DNA from: an uncultured Isosphaeraceae bacterium
Lineage (GTDB): Bacteria > Planctomycetota > Planctomycetia > Isosphaerales > Isosphaeraceae
Reading direction: 5' to 3'
Length of the DNA: 64,000 bases
Assembly (NCBI GenBank): GCA_945957605.1
Contig: CAMFLR010000001.1
Coordinates: 558,001 to 622,000 of the forward strand
Position numbers and translations under genes: made by a program. The notes beneath the pieces are model-generated. The model saw only the letters and a list, made by a program, of their open reading frames with translations, was not told where the DNA came from and did not search any database. Shown here one piece after another: positions 54,771 to 62,910 of the stretch (position 1 is the first letter of the stretch; every line of letters begins with the position of its first letter).

Positions 54771-56228
54771 ATGAATATCGTCGTTTCGACCGAAGATCCA
54801 ATTCCCGCCGATACCGAATGGCTCGCCGTGCCTTTTTGGGAAGACGGGGCGTTCTCTCTCCCCGCCGCCGATAGGCAGCTTGGGGACTTGCTCGCGCGGT
54901 TGTTCAAATCGGGCCTGATTTCCGGTGCAATGGGCGATTCGACACCTGTGCTCGGTGCCGACGGAGTCGCAAACGCCATTCAGGTCTACGGTGTCGGCGC
55001 GCGTGATAAGTTTGATGCTGCGGCTGCCTTCAACTGCGGTGTGGCTCTGGCGAAACGGCTCGGATCCAAGCAACGTGGCCGCGTCACCGTGATGGTGCCA
55101 ATCGTCAACGATTTGGCACTTATCGCCACGAGTCTGACCGAAGGGCTCGTCGTCGGCTCACGTGGGCCCGACCTGCGCAAGGCGGAGAAGTCGCGATTTG
55201 CCTTCGAGCACCTTGTCATGTGGGCGCCTGACGTCAACGCAGCACAGCTCGAGGCTGCAGTGAAGCGCGGTGAAGTGATCGGCAAAGCCGTGAACCTTGC
55301 TCGCGAGCTTGTGAATCTTCCGCCGGCCGAGAAGAATCCGCCCCTGCTCGCCGAGCGTGCTCTCGCAGAAGCAGCATCCGCAGGCATCGAAGTCGAAGTG
55401 TGGGACGAGAAGAGAATTGCGAAAGAGAGATTTGGCGGATTGCTTGGCGTCGCGGCCGGTTCGGACGTGCCTCCCCGGTTCGTCACGCTCCATTACAAGA
55501 ATGGCGGAGCGAATCCGACGTTGGCCTTGGTCGGCAAAGGGGTGACGTTCGACTCCGGCGGCCTTTCGCTCAAGCCGAGCGCGTCGATGGAGGACATGAA
55601 GAGCGACATGACGGGCGCTGCCGTTGTGCTCGCAACGATGGTCGCCGCTGCTCGCTTGAAGTTACCTGTGAATGTCACCGGCTACCTTGCCCTCACCGAA
55701 AACATGACCGGTGGCAAGGCGATGAAGCTCGGCGACGTCTTGACGATGCGGAATGGCAAAACCGTCGAGGTTCTCAATACCGACGCTGAAGGCAGGCTTA
55801 TTCTGGCGGATGCCCTTAGTTTCGCGGTGGAACATCAACCGGCGCGCGTTCTCAACCTGGCGACTCTTACGGGCGCCTGCATGGTGGCGCTAGGAACGAA
55901 GATCGCTGGCCTTTTCAGCAATAACGACGAGTTTGCTGACGCCGTCACTTCAGCGAGCAAGGCAACGAGCGAGCGACTCTGGCGTTTGCCACTTGATGCC
56001 GATTTCTTCGAAGGCTTGAAGAGTACGGTGGCGGATATGAAGAACGTTGCCGGGCGCTGGGGTGGTGCGTCAACGGCGGCGAAGTTCCTCGAGCAGTTCG
56101 TCGGCGAGACACCCTGGGTTCACCTTGATATCGCCGGCCCGAGCTGGGCCGATTCCGATAGCGCCAGCCGCGACGCCGGCGGCTCCGGTTGCTTCGTGCG
56201 CACGCTGCTCAAGTTGATCGAAGCGTGA
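54771..56228 (+). CDS. pepA: Leucyl aminopeptidase (M17)
   Basis: The 485-residue protein has the M17 C-terminal catalytic domain: GKGVTFDSGGLSLKPSASME with the metal-binding Lys and Asp, then MKSDMTGAAVVLATMVAAAR. LNTDAEGRLILADAL is the M17 signature with the catalytic Arg and metal ligands Asp and Glu. The N-terminal alpha/beta domain (about 1-150) is less conserved, as usual. It removes N-terminal residues from peptides in the cytosol as a hexamer with two metals per subunit. In some bacteria PepA also binds DNA, which cannot be judged here. A terminator follows 30 bp after the stop. Confidence 0.95.
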   Translation: MNIVVSTEDPIPADTEWLAVPFWEDGAFSLPAADRQLGDLLARLFKSGLISGAMGDSTPVLGADGVANAIQVYGVGARDKFDAAAAFNCGVALAKRLGSKQRGRVTVMVPIVNDLALIATSLTEGLVVGSRGPDLRKAEKSRFAFEHLVMWAPDVNAAQLEAAVKRGEVIGKAVNLARELVNLPPAEKNPPLLAERALAEAASAGIEVEVWDEKRIAKERFGGLLGVAAGSDVPPRFVTLHYKNGGANPTLALVGKGVTFDSGGLSLKPSASMEDMKSDMTGAAVVLATMVAAARLKLPVNVTGYLALTENMTGGKAMKLGDVLTMRNGKTVEVLNTDAEGRLILADALSFAVEHQPARVLNLATLTGACMVALGTKIAGLFSNNDEFADAVTSASKATSERLWRLPLDADFFEGLKSTVADMKNVAGRWGGASTAAKFLEQFVGETPWVHLDIAGPSWADSDSASRDAGGSGCFVRTLLKLIEA

Positions 56229-56255
56229 CAACGCTTAATAGCGGATGGAAAACGC

Positions 56256-56296
56256 AAACGGCCGTGCGACGTGGAACCACGTCGGCGGCCGTTTTT
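56256..56296 (+). terminator. Rho-independent terminator
   Basis: AAACGGCCG (56256-56264) pairs with CGGCCGTTT (56286-56294), and CGACGTGG (56267-56274) pairs with CCACGTCG (56277-56284) inside, with a small internal bulge and a 2-nt loop. Five T residues end the structure. It terminates pepA and lies just past the end of the convergent hypothetical gene at 56318. Confidence 0.88.
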
Positions 56297-56317
56297 GCTT
56301 GGATCGTTCAAGGCTGC

Positions 56318-56764
56318 TTAGTTGACGTTCGCAAGCCGTTGAAAAAACTCGAACTCAATGCGGCGGCTGTTGATGTCGAGCCCGGTGAGAAGCTCGAGGA
56401 GCATGTCGAGATCCTGGCCAGAGTCGATGGCCCAGGAAATCACGTCGAGGTTTTCTTTGCCGGTTTTCAGGAAGCCAATCACAGTATCTTTAATGGGGCA
56501 GTCGAGGAATCGGTGTTGCAGGAGGCCAAAGTCGTTCAGGTCGAGCTCAATCCAGAATCGGGATCCTTCAAGATGCTCCAGCCATTTCGCCCGGAGGAAC
56601 CCATGCCAATGATGCCTGACCCAACACGCGATCGCCGAGTCGCCCAGGTCGAACCCGGCACGCTCGCTTTCGATCCACTTGTGCCTCATGGCCTCGAGAG
56701 TCCCGTATTCTTGCACGCTATGGCGTACCATCGGGTCTACGACCTCCCGCGTCCGCGGTACCAT
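56318..56764 (-). CDS. Conserved-looking hypothetical protein (148 aa)
   Basis: Not assigned to a family. The 148-residue protein has a strongly helical, charged centre: VRHSVQEYGTLEAMRHKWIE, then GDSAIACWVRHHWHGFLRAK and WLEHLEGSRFWIELDLNDFG. It ends with EFEFFQRLANVN. No signal peptide or membrane segment is present. The repeated Trp, His and acidic residues give it the look of a real folded protein, and I recall similar unannotated proteins in planctomycetes, though this cannot be checked here. Start is not secure: the ATG at 56764 lacks a well-placed ribosome site, and a second Met lies 12 codons in. It converges with pepA and is a single gene. Confidence 0.7.
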   Translation of the reverse strand: MVPRTREVVDPMVRHSVQEYGTLEAMRHKWIESERAGFDLGDSAIACWVRHHWHGFLRAKWLEHLEGSRFWIELDLNDFGLLQHRFLDCPIKDTVIGFLKTGKENLDVISWAIDSGQDLDMLLELLTGLDINSRRIEFEFFQRLANVN

Positions 56765-57265
56765 GGATAACCATTGTACCTCAAGACTCGTTTACGTACC
56801 TGAAAGGGTTATCGGGTCTTCATGACCCAAAAACAACCTTTCGGTTCGACTTTTTCGTAGCACTCGTTCACGAGCCGGGCGACATGCATCCTTGCGAAAT
56901 GCCCTTTATGAACCCAAACATAACACGATCATCATTCAACAGCAATAGATGTGCCGTAAAAGCAACGGCTTGCATGAACAGGTGCGTGCAAACTGACGCC
57001 ACCTTTGCGACTGATCCGGTTCAATTCCTAAAGCGGTGAATCGTTTCCTCCTTTATCTCGCGGCGGAATGGCTCAGAACACCTGATGCATCGGTCTATTT
57101 GAAACGAGCGAATCGCGATGGCAGAATTCTTGGATGCTTGAATAAGCCCGGTCTGCAAATCAACAGCGATGTAACGTTTTCGCCCCTTGTGAAGATACCG
57201 ATCATCATCCTGCCTCGCATGAGGCTCGAGCGGCATGAAGCCGCCCGAACCTCTTCGCATTTCTG
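56765..57265. other. Non-coding stretch without recognised features
   Basis: No reading frame here has codon usage or similarity that supports a gene. Two short hairpins lie just past the ferritin stop on the minus strand side (57212-57225, GCCTC/GAGGC; and about 57228-57246, a GCGGC/GCCGC core). They lack a T-run, so they could aid ferritin transcript ending only weakly. Nothing else is seen. Confidence 0.5.
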
Positions 57266-57748
57266 TTACTCGCCGTGCGCGAGGTAGGCTTCGACCATGA
57301 GCACGTTCGAGCCCGCGCGCTTGATAACCACGAGCCGCTTCTCGGCATTCGCCATCTCTTCGAGCTGTTCCGAAACGAACCACTGAAGGAAATTCGTGGC
57401 GATGTGATTCTTCTCGGAGGTCGAGAGATTCACGAGGTCGTAAATCTGCTGCGTCGTGCGTCCCTCAGAATCATAAGCAGTTTGAGCAGCTTCCACGGCT
57501 GACTCGAAACGATTGCGAGGCTCGGGGATCGCTGGCACGACAACCTTGCCACCGGCGTCGAGCACGAACTTCACGAACCGCATTGCGTGATCGCGTTCTT
57601 CGGCGGCCTGCGTGAAGTAAACCTTCGCCAGGATCGACAGTCCCTCGCTCTCGAAGTACGACGCGATTGCGACATACTGGTTCGAGTTCTCGAGCTCGTT
57701 GCCAATTTGCTTGTTGATCGCCGCGTTCAGGGTCTCACTAATCAGCAT
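57266..57748 (-). CDS. Non-heme ferritin
   Basis: The 160-residue protein is a four-helix ferritin. It starts MLISETLNAAINKQIGNELE, where the Glu of the first helix is a ferroxidase ligand. SNQYVAIASYFESEGLSILA, then AAEERDHAMRFVKFVLDAGG give further ligands (Glu and the EExxH pair), and STSEKNHIATNFLQWFVSEQ supplies the third helix. It stores iron as an oxidised mineral in a 24-mer shell. The ATG at 57748 is chosen over a TTG one codon earlier. A perfect 16-bp palindrome lies 37 nt upstream of the ATG and may be its operator. Confidence 0.95.
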   Translation of the reverse strand: MLISETLNAAINKQIGNELENSNQYVAIASYFESEGLSILAKVYFTQAAEERDHAMRFVKFVLDAGGKVVVPAIPEPRNRFESAVEAAQTAYDSEGRTTQQIYDLVNLSTSEKNHIATNFLQWFVSEQLEEMANAEKRLVVIKRAGSNVLMVEAYLAHGE

Positions 57749-57784
57749 CAATCGTCTCTCTTCTCAAAAGCGAAATTGGCACCA

Positions 57785-57800
57785 TTGCATCGCGATGCAA
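57785..57800. promoter_or_regulatory. Perfect 16-bp palindrome upstream of ferritin, candidate operator
   Basis: TTGCATCGCGATGCAA is a perfect palindrome with no spacer. It is centred about 45 nt before the ferritin ATG, where a promoter or its operator would lie. It has no poly-T and no loop, so a protein site is more likely than an RNA hairpin. It is not a classic Fur box, which is AT-rich with GATAAT units. The rest of 57752-58191 holds no gene that I can support. Confidence 0.5.
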
Positions 57801-58191
57801 GCCAGTCGAGTCATCGTGTCGGACAAACCCAAACGGGCCTCGTCCCTCGGCATGTAACGCTGACCGGCCGATGCGTCTAAACTATCGATTTATCTTCGAT
57901 CGCCGCAATCACAGAATGTTCAAATCCCACGGCGGCTGAAGAGGATCGCAACTCACCCTGATTGAGTGGTGGCAAAAGCCCCTCGATGTTTCGGCCGGAC
58001 ATTACTGCCGACGGCTGAAACCGTCAATGCACGCTCGCTCCTGATTAGGTATTGCCAACCGGTTTCGACACCCTGCGGAGCACTGATATGAGAAGATGCA
58101 GCTCAGCAATAACAGGGGGCAGAATCGCTCGTTTGTCTGAAGATTCATAGGATACGAATGTTGAAGTTGTCGATTCACCTGGCGACCTGAA

Positions 58192-60204
58192 TCACGTCGC
58201 CGCAGGCCGATCGCCAAACCAGGCGAGCGACTTGCCGATCATGATCGCCACGCCCGTGCGTCCAACTGCGAGTGGCCCAAGTGGCGCATCCGCGAATGCA
58301 CGCCATTCGACGCGCCCTTCGAGCGTGCTACAAATCACATGCACACCCTGTTTTGATATGCGAAGCGCCTCACCCGAGCGCGATGCCGCGAATGCATCAA
58401 GCGTCCCTTCGGAACGACCGCCCTGCGCACGCACCCGCCCTGCTCCGTCGAACGCAAGCGCGCGACCATCGGCCGCTGCGATCACGATCAGCGGCCCGCT
58501 GACATGGATCGACCAGCTTTCCCACGGCACGGGTGCTTCCCAGAGCACGCGTGAGGAAATGTCGTGGCCGCGAATTACTTGATGACGTCGCGCCAACGTG
58601 ACCCACGCGACATTCGCCGGCGCACCTTCAGGCGCGGCCGAGAGGAAAAGCGGCTCGACCGGATGGGCGCGATACTCGCCGATCATGGTTCCGCCCGCGT
58701 CGTAGACTCGCAGCAACCCGTTCTCGGTCGTAATCGCCGTGGTACCATTCGGGCCAATCGCGACCTCTTCAACCGGCACGTTCAACTCGGCCTTCCAGAT
58801 CCAGCGCCCGGCGATCGTCGCCCGGCCGATCCGATCGCGTTCCTGAACGATCGCGAGCCCATAGGTGTCGGGCTGAATCGCCAGGTGTGTGATCTCCACC
58901 ATGCTGATGTCGACCTTCTGTGCGGTGTTTTTCACAAGGTCGCAAACCATGATCTGACGATCGGTCGCCGCGGCGATCCATCCCGGCGCAGTTCGCAAAA
59001 TCCGTCCCACGCCCTGAATATCAGGGGCCTGGCCAACCTTCTTGCCACTCGCCGAATAGAGTTCGAGCCGGTTTTTTGAAGTGATGACGCCGATCCGCGT
59101 CGGTTCGTCGACAACGGCCAGCACCGAGAATTCCGCCTGGTCTTCGTTGGGAACGACTTCTGACGTCCAGTCGGGCTTGCGCACCGGACCTGAACCGGGC
59201 CGGCCGGTGATCGCGGCAACCTCGGGTGTATCGCCACCAGGCTTGCCGCCGCCGAACAGGTCGAGCTTGACGATCTCGCCTGTCGCCATGCCGTAGATGA
59301 CAAACCGACAGAGCGGATCGACCTCGAGCGCGGTGATTGGCCGAGGCAGACCAGTCCGCCAGCGAACCGCGCCCGAGTTGCTCAAAATCGCGAGTTCACC
59401 CTCTTGCGTCGCAACGGCGATCATCCGCCCGGCGAAATCCGTCGCCACGCACGACGCCGATCCGCCCAGGTGATATGCCCCCTCGTTGTGCCCGCGGATA
59501 TCAAACCGCTGCACCCCGAGGTTGAAGCAGCCGAGCAAGATCATCCCGCCATCGCTATTGACCGCAAGGCTACCGACGCCAGACATCAACTGTTCGGTCC
59601 AGGCCAGATCGCCATCGAACTTCCCACCTGCGCGAGGCGTCAGTTCGTAACCGCTGATCGACCCAAATGCTCCCACGCCCACGATAAAGAGTTCCGTGGG
59701 TACGAAAGCAAGCAGCGAAAGGTGTTGGCGCGTCTCGAACTTGCCGGCCGTCTTCCCAAAACGATTATAGAATTGAACAAGATTCAGCTTCGATGCGACA
59801 GCGATATACCGGCCGTGCGGGTCGATGGCGATCCCTGTGGGATCCATCACTACCTGGCGGTCGTCAATCGTTTCGAGATCGGCGCCCAGGATCCAGAGCC
59901 GGTTTCCTTCGCCAATGAACGCGATCAGGCTGCCGTCATCGCTCACTGCGCCATAGAGGATCTTGCCGGGCGCACGCGTCGATCCCAGCGACTGGCCATT
60001 AGCGTCGACGAGGTTGATTTGATCGTTTTCGTCCCACGCAACGACGCGCATCGCTTCGCGCGCGAGTGCCATGCCCTTGAGTGGGGCGTCGGTCACGACT
60101 GTCCAGGCGGGACCGGGGTCAAGCTTGCTCGCGCCTCGTGCGAAGGTTTCGGCCATTTGCGGACAGTCCGTGGGGTCGTGAACGATCGTTGGCAAATCGG
60201 ACAA
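58192..60204 (-). CDS. WD40/PQQ-like beta-propeller protein
   Basis: The 670-residue protein is built from repeated four-stranded units such as GAVSDDGSLIAFIGEGNRLW, GIAIDPHGRYIAVASKLNLV, LAVNSDGGMILLGCFNLGVQ and VATDFAGRMIAVATQEGELA. These fit WD40-like blades, probably two propellers in a row. No signal peptide is evident, so it seems cytosolic. The start is a TTG at 60204 (MSDLPTIVHDPTDCPQ); the next in-frame ATG, at 60156, is an alternative. No enzyme motif was seen, so a protein-binding scaffold is the natural guess. It is a single gene, divergent from the sugar dehydrogenase fusion. Confidence 0.82.
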   Translation of the reverse strand: MSDLPTIVHDPTDCPQMAETFARGASKLDPGPAWTVVTDAPLKGMALAREAMRVVAWDENDQINLVDANGQSLGSTRAPGKILYGAVSDDGSLIAFIGEGNRLWILGADLETIDDRQVVMDPTGIAIDPHGRYIAVASKLNLVQFYNRFGKTAGKFETRQHLSLLAFVPTELFIVGVGAFGSISGYELTPRAGGKFDGDLAWTEQLMSGVGSLAVNSDGGMILLGCFNLGVQRFDIRGHNEGAYHLGGSASCVATDFAGRMIAVATQEGELAILSNSGAVRWRTGLPRPITALEVDPLCRFVIYGMATGEIVKLDLFGGGKPGGDTPEVAAITGRPGSGPVRKPDWTSEVVPNEDQAEFSVLAVVDEPTRIGVITSKNRLELYSASGKKVGQAPDIQGVGRILRTAPGWIAAATDRQIMVCDLVKNTAQKVDISMVEITHLAIQPDTYGLAIVQERDRIGRATIAGRWIWKAELNVPVEEVAIGPNGTTAITTENGLLRVYDAGGTMIGEYRAHPVEPLFLSAAPEGAPANVAWVTLARRHQVIRGHDISSRVLWEAPVPWESWSIHVSGPLIVIAAADGRALAFDGAGRVRAQGGRSEGTLDAFAASRSGEALRISKQGVHVICSTLEGRVEWRAFADAPLGPLAVGRTGVAIMIGKSLAWFGDRPAAT

Positions 60205-60386
60205 TCGTCATTAGACCATGATGACCGCCGTGATTGAAGTCATGCGCTCGGCCCGCAGTCACAGAACAACCGACTCATCTAGTTTCTCAAACACGAGTCT
60301 CGATATGATGTGACCCAACTCGCAATTTACAACCGACGATCTGATTGATTTGATGAGTACTTGCATTGGAGCGCCTGAGACCGCCT

Positions 60387-62555
60387 ATGCGAAGCCTGAT
60401 ATTCACCTTGCTTGGCGTGATTTCCGCATCAACCATTTCCTCTGCACAAACGGCTTCAACGCCACCAAAACTCGACCTGCCCGCCTACAAAGCGGCAACC
60501 CTCGCAATCCGGGGCGACGCCGGTCGCGGCCGACGATTGGTTGAGGACGCCAATCGAACCAAATGCCTGACCTGTCACGCGGTGAACGGTCGAGGCGCGA
60601 CGATTGGCCCCGACCTCGCAGGCGTTACCGGCGGACGCGTGTCGAACGCCGAAATCGTCGACTCGATCCTCGAACCATCGGCAAAAATCCATCCCGACTA
60701 CGGTTCAACCGTCATCGCGCTCAAGTCGGGCCGCGTGTTGCAAGGGATACTCCGACCAATCAACGAGGCCAACGTCGAAATCGTCGCGTCGGCGACTGAG
60801 ACGGTGCGCGTCGCGCGGGCCGACATCGAAGAGCAATCTCCGAGCCGTGTTTCGCTGATGCCGGCCGGTCTCAATGAAACGCTGTCACCTGCCGAGATGG
60901 CCGACATGCTCGCCTACCTAGCAACGCTCGAACCTTCGCGCTCGGGTGCTCGTGGCGAGGCGATCAACACACGCGACATTCCCCAGGCCATGGCGCCTGT
61001 CGAGTTTCGCCCGATCAATCGTGACGAAGCATTTCAGCATCCCGTCTGGTTCGGCGCGGTCCCCGGCCATTCCGGAACGGCGGCAGTGATCGAAATGCAA
61101 CGGGCGCGCGTTTGGTTGATCGACATCGATGGCCGCAATCGCCGTCTTTTCGTTGATGTCCTCAACGAAACGATCGGCGGCGAACTGACTGGCCTCACCA
61201 GTTTGGCGTTTCATCCCGACTTCGCACGCAACGGCCGTTATTTCCTGAAGATGCACACAAGGCGCGACGGCGGACGGCTCGCCGTTCAAGTCGTTGAGCG
61301 CAAGGCATCGTCCAAGGATTTGCGCGACGAGGGCGGCGCATCGAAACTTGTGCTGACGATTCCCGTCTTCAGCGAAATCCACAACGGCGGCCATCTGGCG
61401 TTTGGCCCCGACGGTTTCCTCTACGTCGGCATGGGCGATACCGGCCCGCAAAACGACCCACGTGGTCACGGCCAGGATCTCTCAACGCTGCTCGGCAAGA
61501 TGAGCCGGATCGACGTCAATCGCACTGAAGGTGATCGCCCCTACGCGATTCCCGCCGACAATCCGTTTCGCGACGTCCCCAACGCCCGCCCTGAAGTTTG
61601 GGCGTTTGGATTCCGCGAACCCTGGCGATTCAGCTTTGACACCGCGACGGGTGATCTCTGGGTTGGAGACGTCGGCCAAGGACTTTACGAAGAAGCCACC
61701 ATCGCGCGCAAGGGTGAAAACCACGGCTGGAATGTGCGTGAAGGCTTCCGCCCGTTTTCCGAGCGTTACCTCAAAGCAGATGCTCATTACGTCCTGCCCG
61801 TTTTTGCCTATCACCATCGCGTAGGCGTTTCGATCACCGGTGGATTTGTCTACCACGGCAAGAAATTCCCTGCACTTGCCGGCAAGTACATTTGCGGAGA
61901 CTTTGAAGCGAGACGAATCTGGGCCATTGACCAGCGCGATCGCGTGCTTACATCGATTGTCGAAATCGGCCGGGCTCCGGAACGTGTCGTCTCATTCGGC
62001 ACGGATTCCGACGGAGAAATCTACATTGTTGGCTATGATCGTGGTTTGATCTATCAGATCGACGCGATGAGTGCCGACCTCACTCCTGCCGCTCCCCCGC
62101 GCGAAATCGTTCCAACCTCACGGCAAGACGCGGTTCTCTGGAAGCGAACTGAATCACGCCCGCCCACCGAATGGAATCGCGAGAATTTCGACGACAGCGG
62201 CTGGAACGAATCTCCCGGCGGATTCGGAACTCGCGGAACTCCAGGCGCGAATGTTCGAACGGAGTGGCGTAGCCGCGACATCTGGCTGCGGCGCAATATC
62301 ACGCTTCCCGACGTCGATCTGAAATCGCTGGCGCTGCTCGTCCATCACGACGAAGACGCCGAAATCTACATCAACGGCGTGCTCGCTGCGCGACTGCCGC
62401 GGTTTGTCTCCGACTACGAGGAAGTTCCCATTTCCGACGAAGCGCGTGCAGCACTCCGCCCTGGCAAGAACGTGCTCGCCGTGCATTGTCGCCAAACGGG
62501 CGGCGGGCAGTATATTGACGTGGGAATCATTCAACATCAAACGACGCGTAAATAA
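60387..62555 (+). CDS. Secreted cytochrome c - PQQ-type sugar dehydrogenase - beta-sandwich fusion
   Basis: The ATG at 60387 gives 722 residues with a signal peptide (MRSLIFTLLGVISASTISSA). A cytochrome c domain (about 45-175) has the heme site KCLTCHAVNGRGATIGPDLA, starting near residue 58, and a Met-containing C-terminal helix. A six-bladed sugar/sorbosone dehydrogenase propeller follows (about 200-560), with HNGGHLAFGPDGFLYVGMGD, GKMSRIDVNRTEGDRPYAIP, and AFGFREPWRFSFD. The last 150 residues form a beta-sandwich (VDLKSLALLVHHDEDAEIYI, then NGVLAARLPRF), like a GH2-type carbohydrate-binding domain. Heme would be attached by the ResB/CcsA system. Electrons from sugar oxidation may pass straight to its own heme. 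Confidence 0.9.
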   Translation: MRSLIFTLLGVISASTISSAQTASTPPKLDLPAYKAATLAIRGDAGRGRRLVEDANRTKCLTCHAVNGRGATIGPDLAGVTGGRVSNAEIVDSILEPSAKIHPDYGSTVIALKSGRVLQGILRPINEANVEIVASATETVRVARADIEEQSPSRVSLMPAGLNETLSPAEMADMLAYLATLEPSRSGARGEAINTRDIPQAMAPVEFRPINRDEAFQHPVWFGAVPGHSGTAAVIEMQRARVWLIDIDGRNRRLFVDVLNETIGGELTGLTSLAFHPDFARNGRYFLKMHTRRDGGRLAVQVVERKASSKDLRDEGGASKLVLTIPVFSEIHNGGHLAFGPDGFLYVGMGDTGPQNDPRGHGQDLSTLLGKMSRIDVNRTEGDRPYAIPADNPFRDVPNARPEVWAFGFREPWRFSFDTATGDLWVGDVGQGLYEEATIARKGENHGWNVREGFRPFSERYLKADAHYVLPVFAYHHRVGVSITGGFVYHGKKFPALAGKYICGDFEARRIWAIDQRDRVLTSIVEIGRAPERVVSFGTDSDGEIYIVGYDRGLIYQIDAMSADLTPAAPPREIVPTSRQDAVLWKRTESRPPTEWNRENFDDSGWNESPGGFGTRGTPGANVRTEWRSRDIWLRRNITLPDVDLKSLALLVHHDEDAEIYINGVLAARLPRFVSDYEEVPISDEARAALRPGKNVLAVHCRQTGGGQYIDVGIIQHQTTRK

Positions 62556-62604
62556 GATCAAGTCGCATGATGGAGCCGGGGGTGGAAGCCGAAATCGGAT
62601 AACC

Positions 62605-62682
62605 GGGTGCCACTGGTGGTATGCCACCAGTGTGCCCTAAGTGACGTCCAAGGCATTGGTTGGGTACCAACCAGTTGCACCC
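62605..62682. repeat. Composite inverted repeat with two internal hairpins
   Basis: CACTGGTGG (62611-62619) pairs with CCACCAGTG (62624-62632), and TGGTTGG pairs with CCAACCA around 62658-62674. The two halves also mirror each other: 62605-62620 (GGGTGCCACTGGTGGT) is nearly the reverse complement of 62666-62682. Elements of this GTGCCACTGG type are known as dispersed intergenic repeats in planctomycetes. There is no coding capacity. Confidence 0.6.
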
Positions 62683-62818
62683 AGAAAAGGCTGATCCAAG
62701 GCGCGATATCGCTCACCACCCTAGATTCCAGGTCGAGCCAAAATCAATTGTGGTTCCAGACGCGATGCAAATTTGACAGAAGTTTTCGATCGGGACGTTT
62801 GCACTGCGCGCGTTGAAA

Positions 62819-62861
62819 CGGGCTGGCAGCGACCGCACTTGTTGCGATCGCTGCCAGCCCG
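62819..62861 (-). terminator. Strong hairpin after the S41 protease gene, probable terminator
   Basis: CGGGCTGGCAGCGA (62819-62832) pairs perfectly over 14 bp with 62848-62861. The loop is 15 nt. On the minus strand it lies 50 bp after the protease stop and is followed by only a short T-run (GTTTCAA), so termination is likely but not certain. Confidence 0.65.
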
Positions 62862-62910
62862 ATTGTCTACGAGAATCTAGAGACGTCGAAGGGTCGAACC
62901 TCACGTCCAA

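Noticed and set aside
57036..57287. Possible 83-residue gene before ferritin
   Set aside because: No ribosome site, overlaps the ferritin end on the other strand, and has no coherent pattern.
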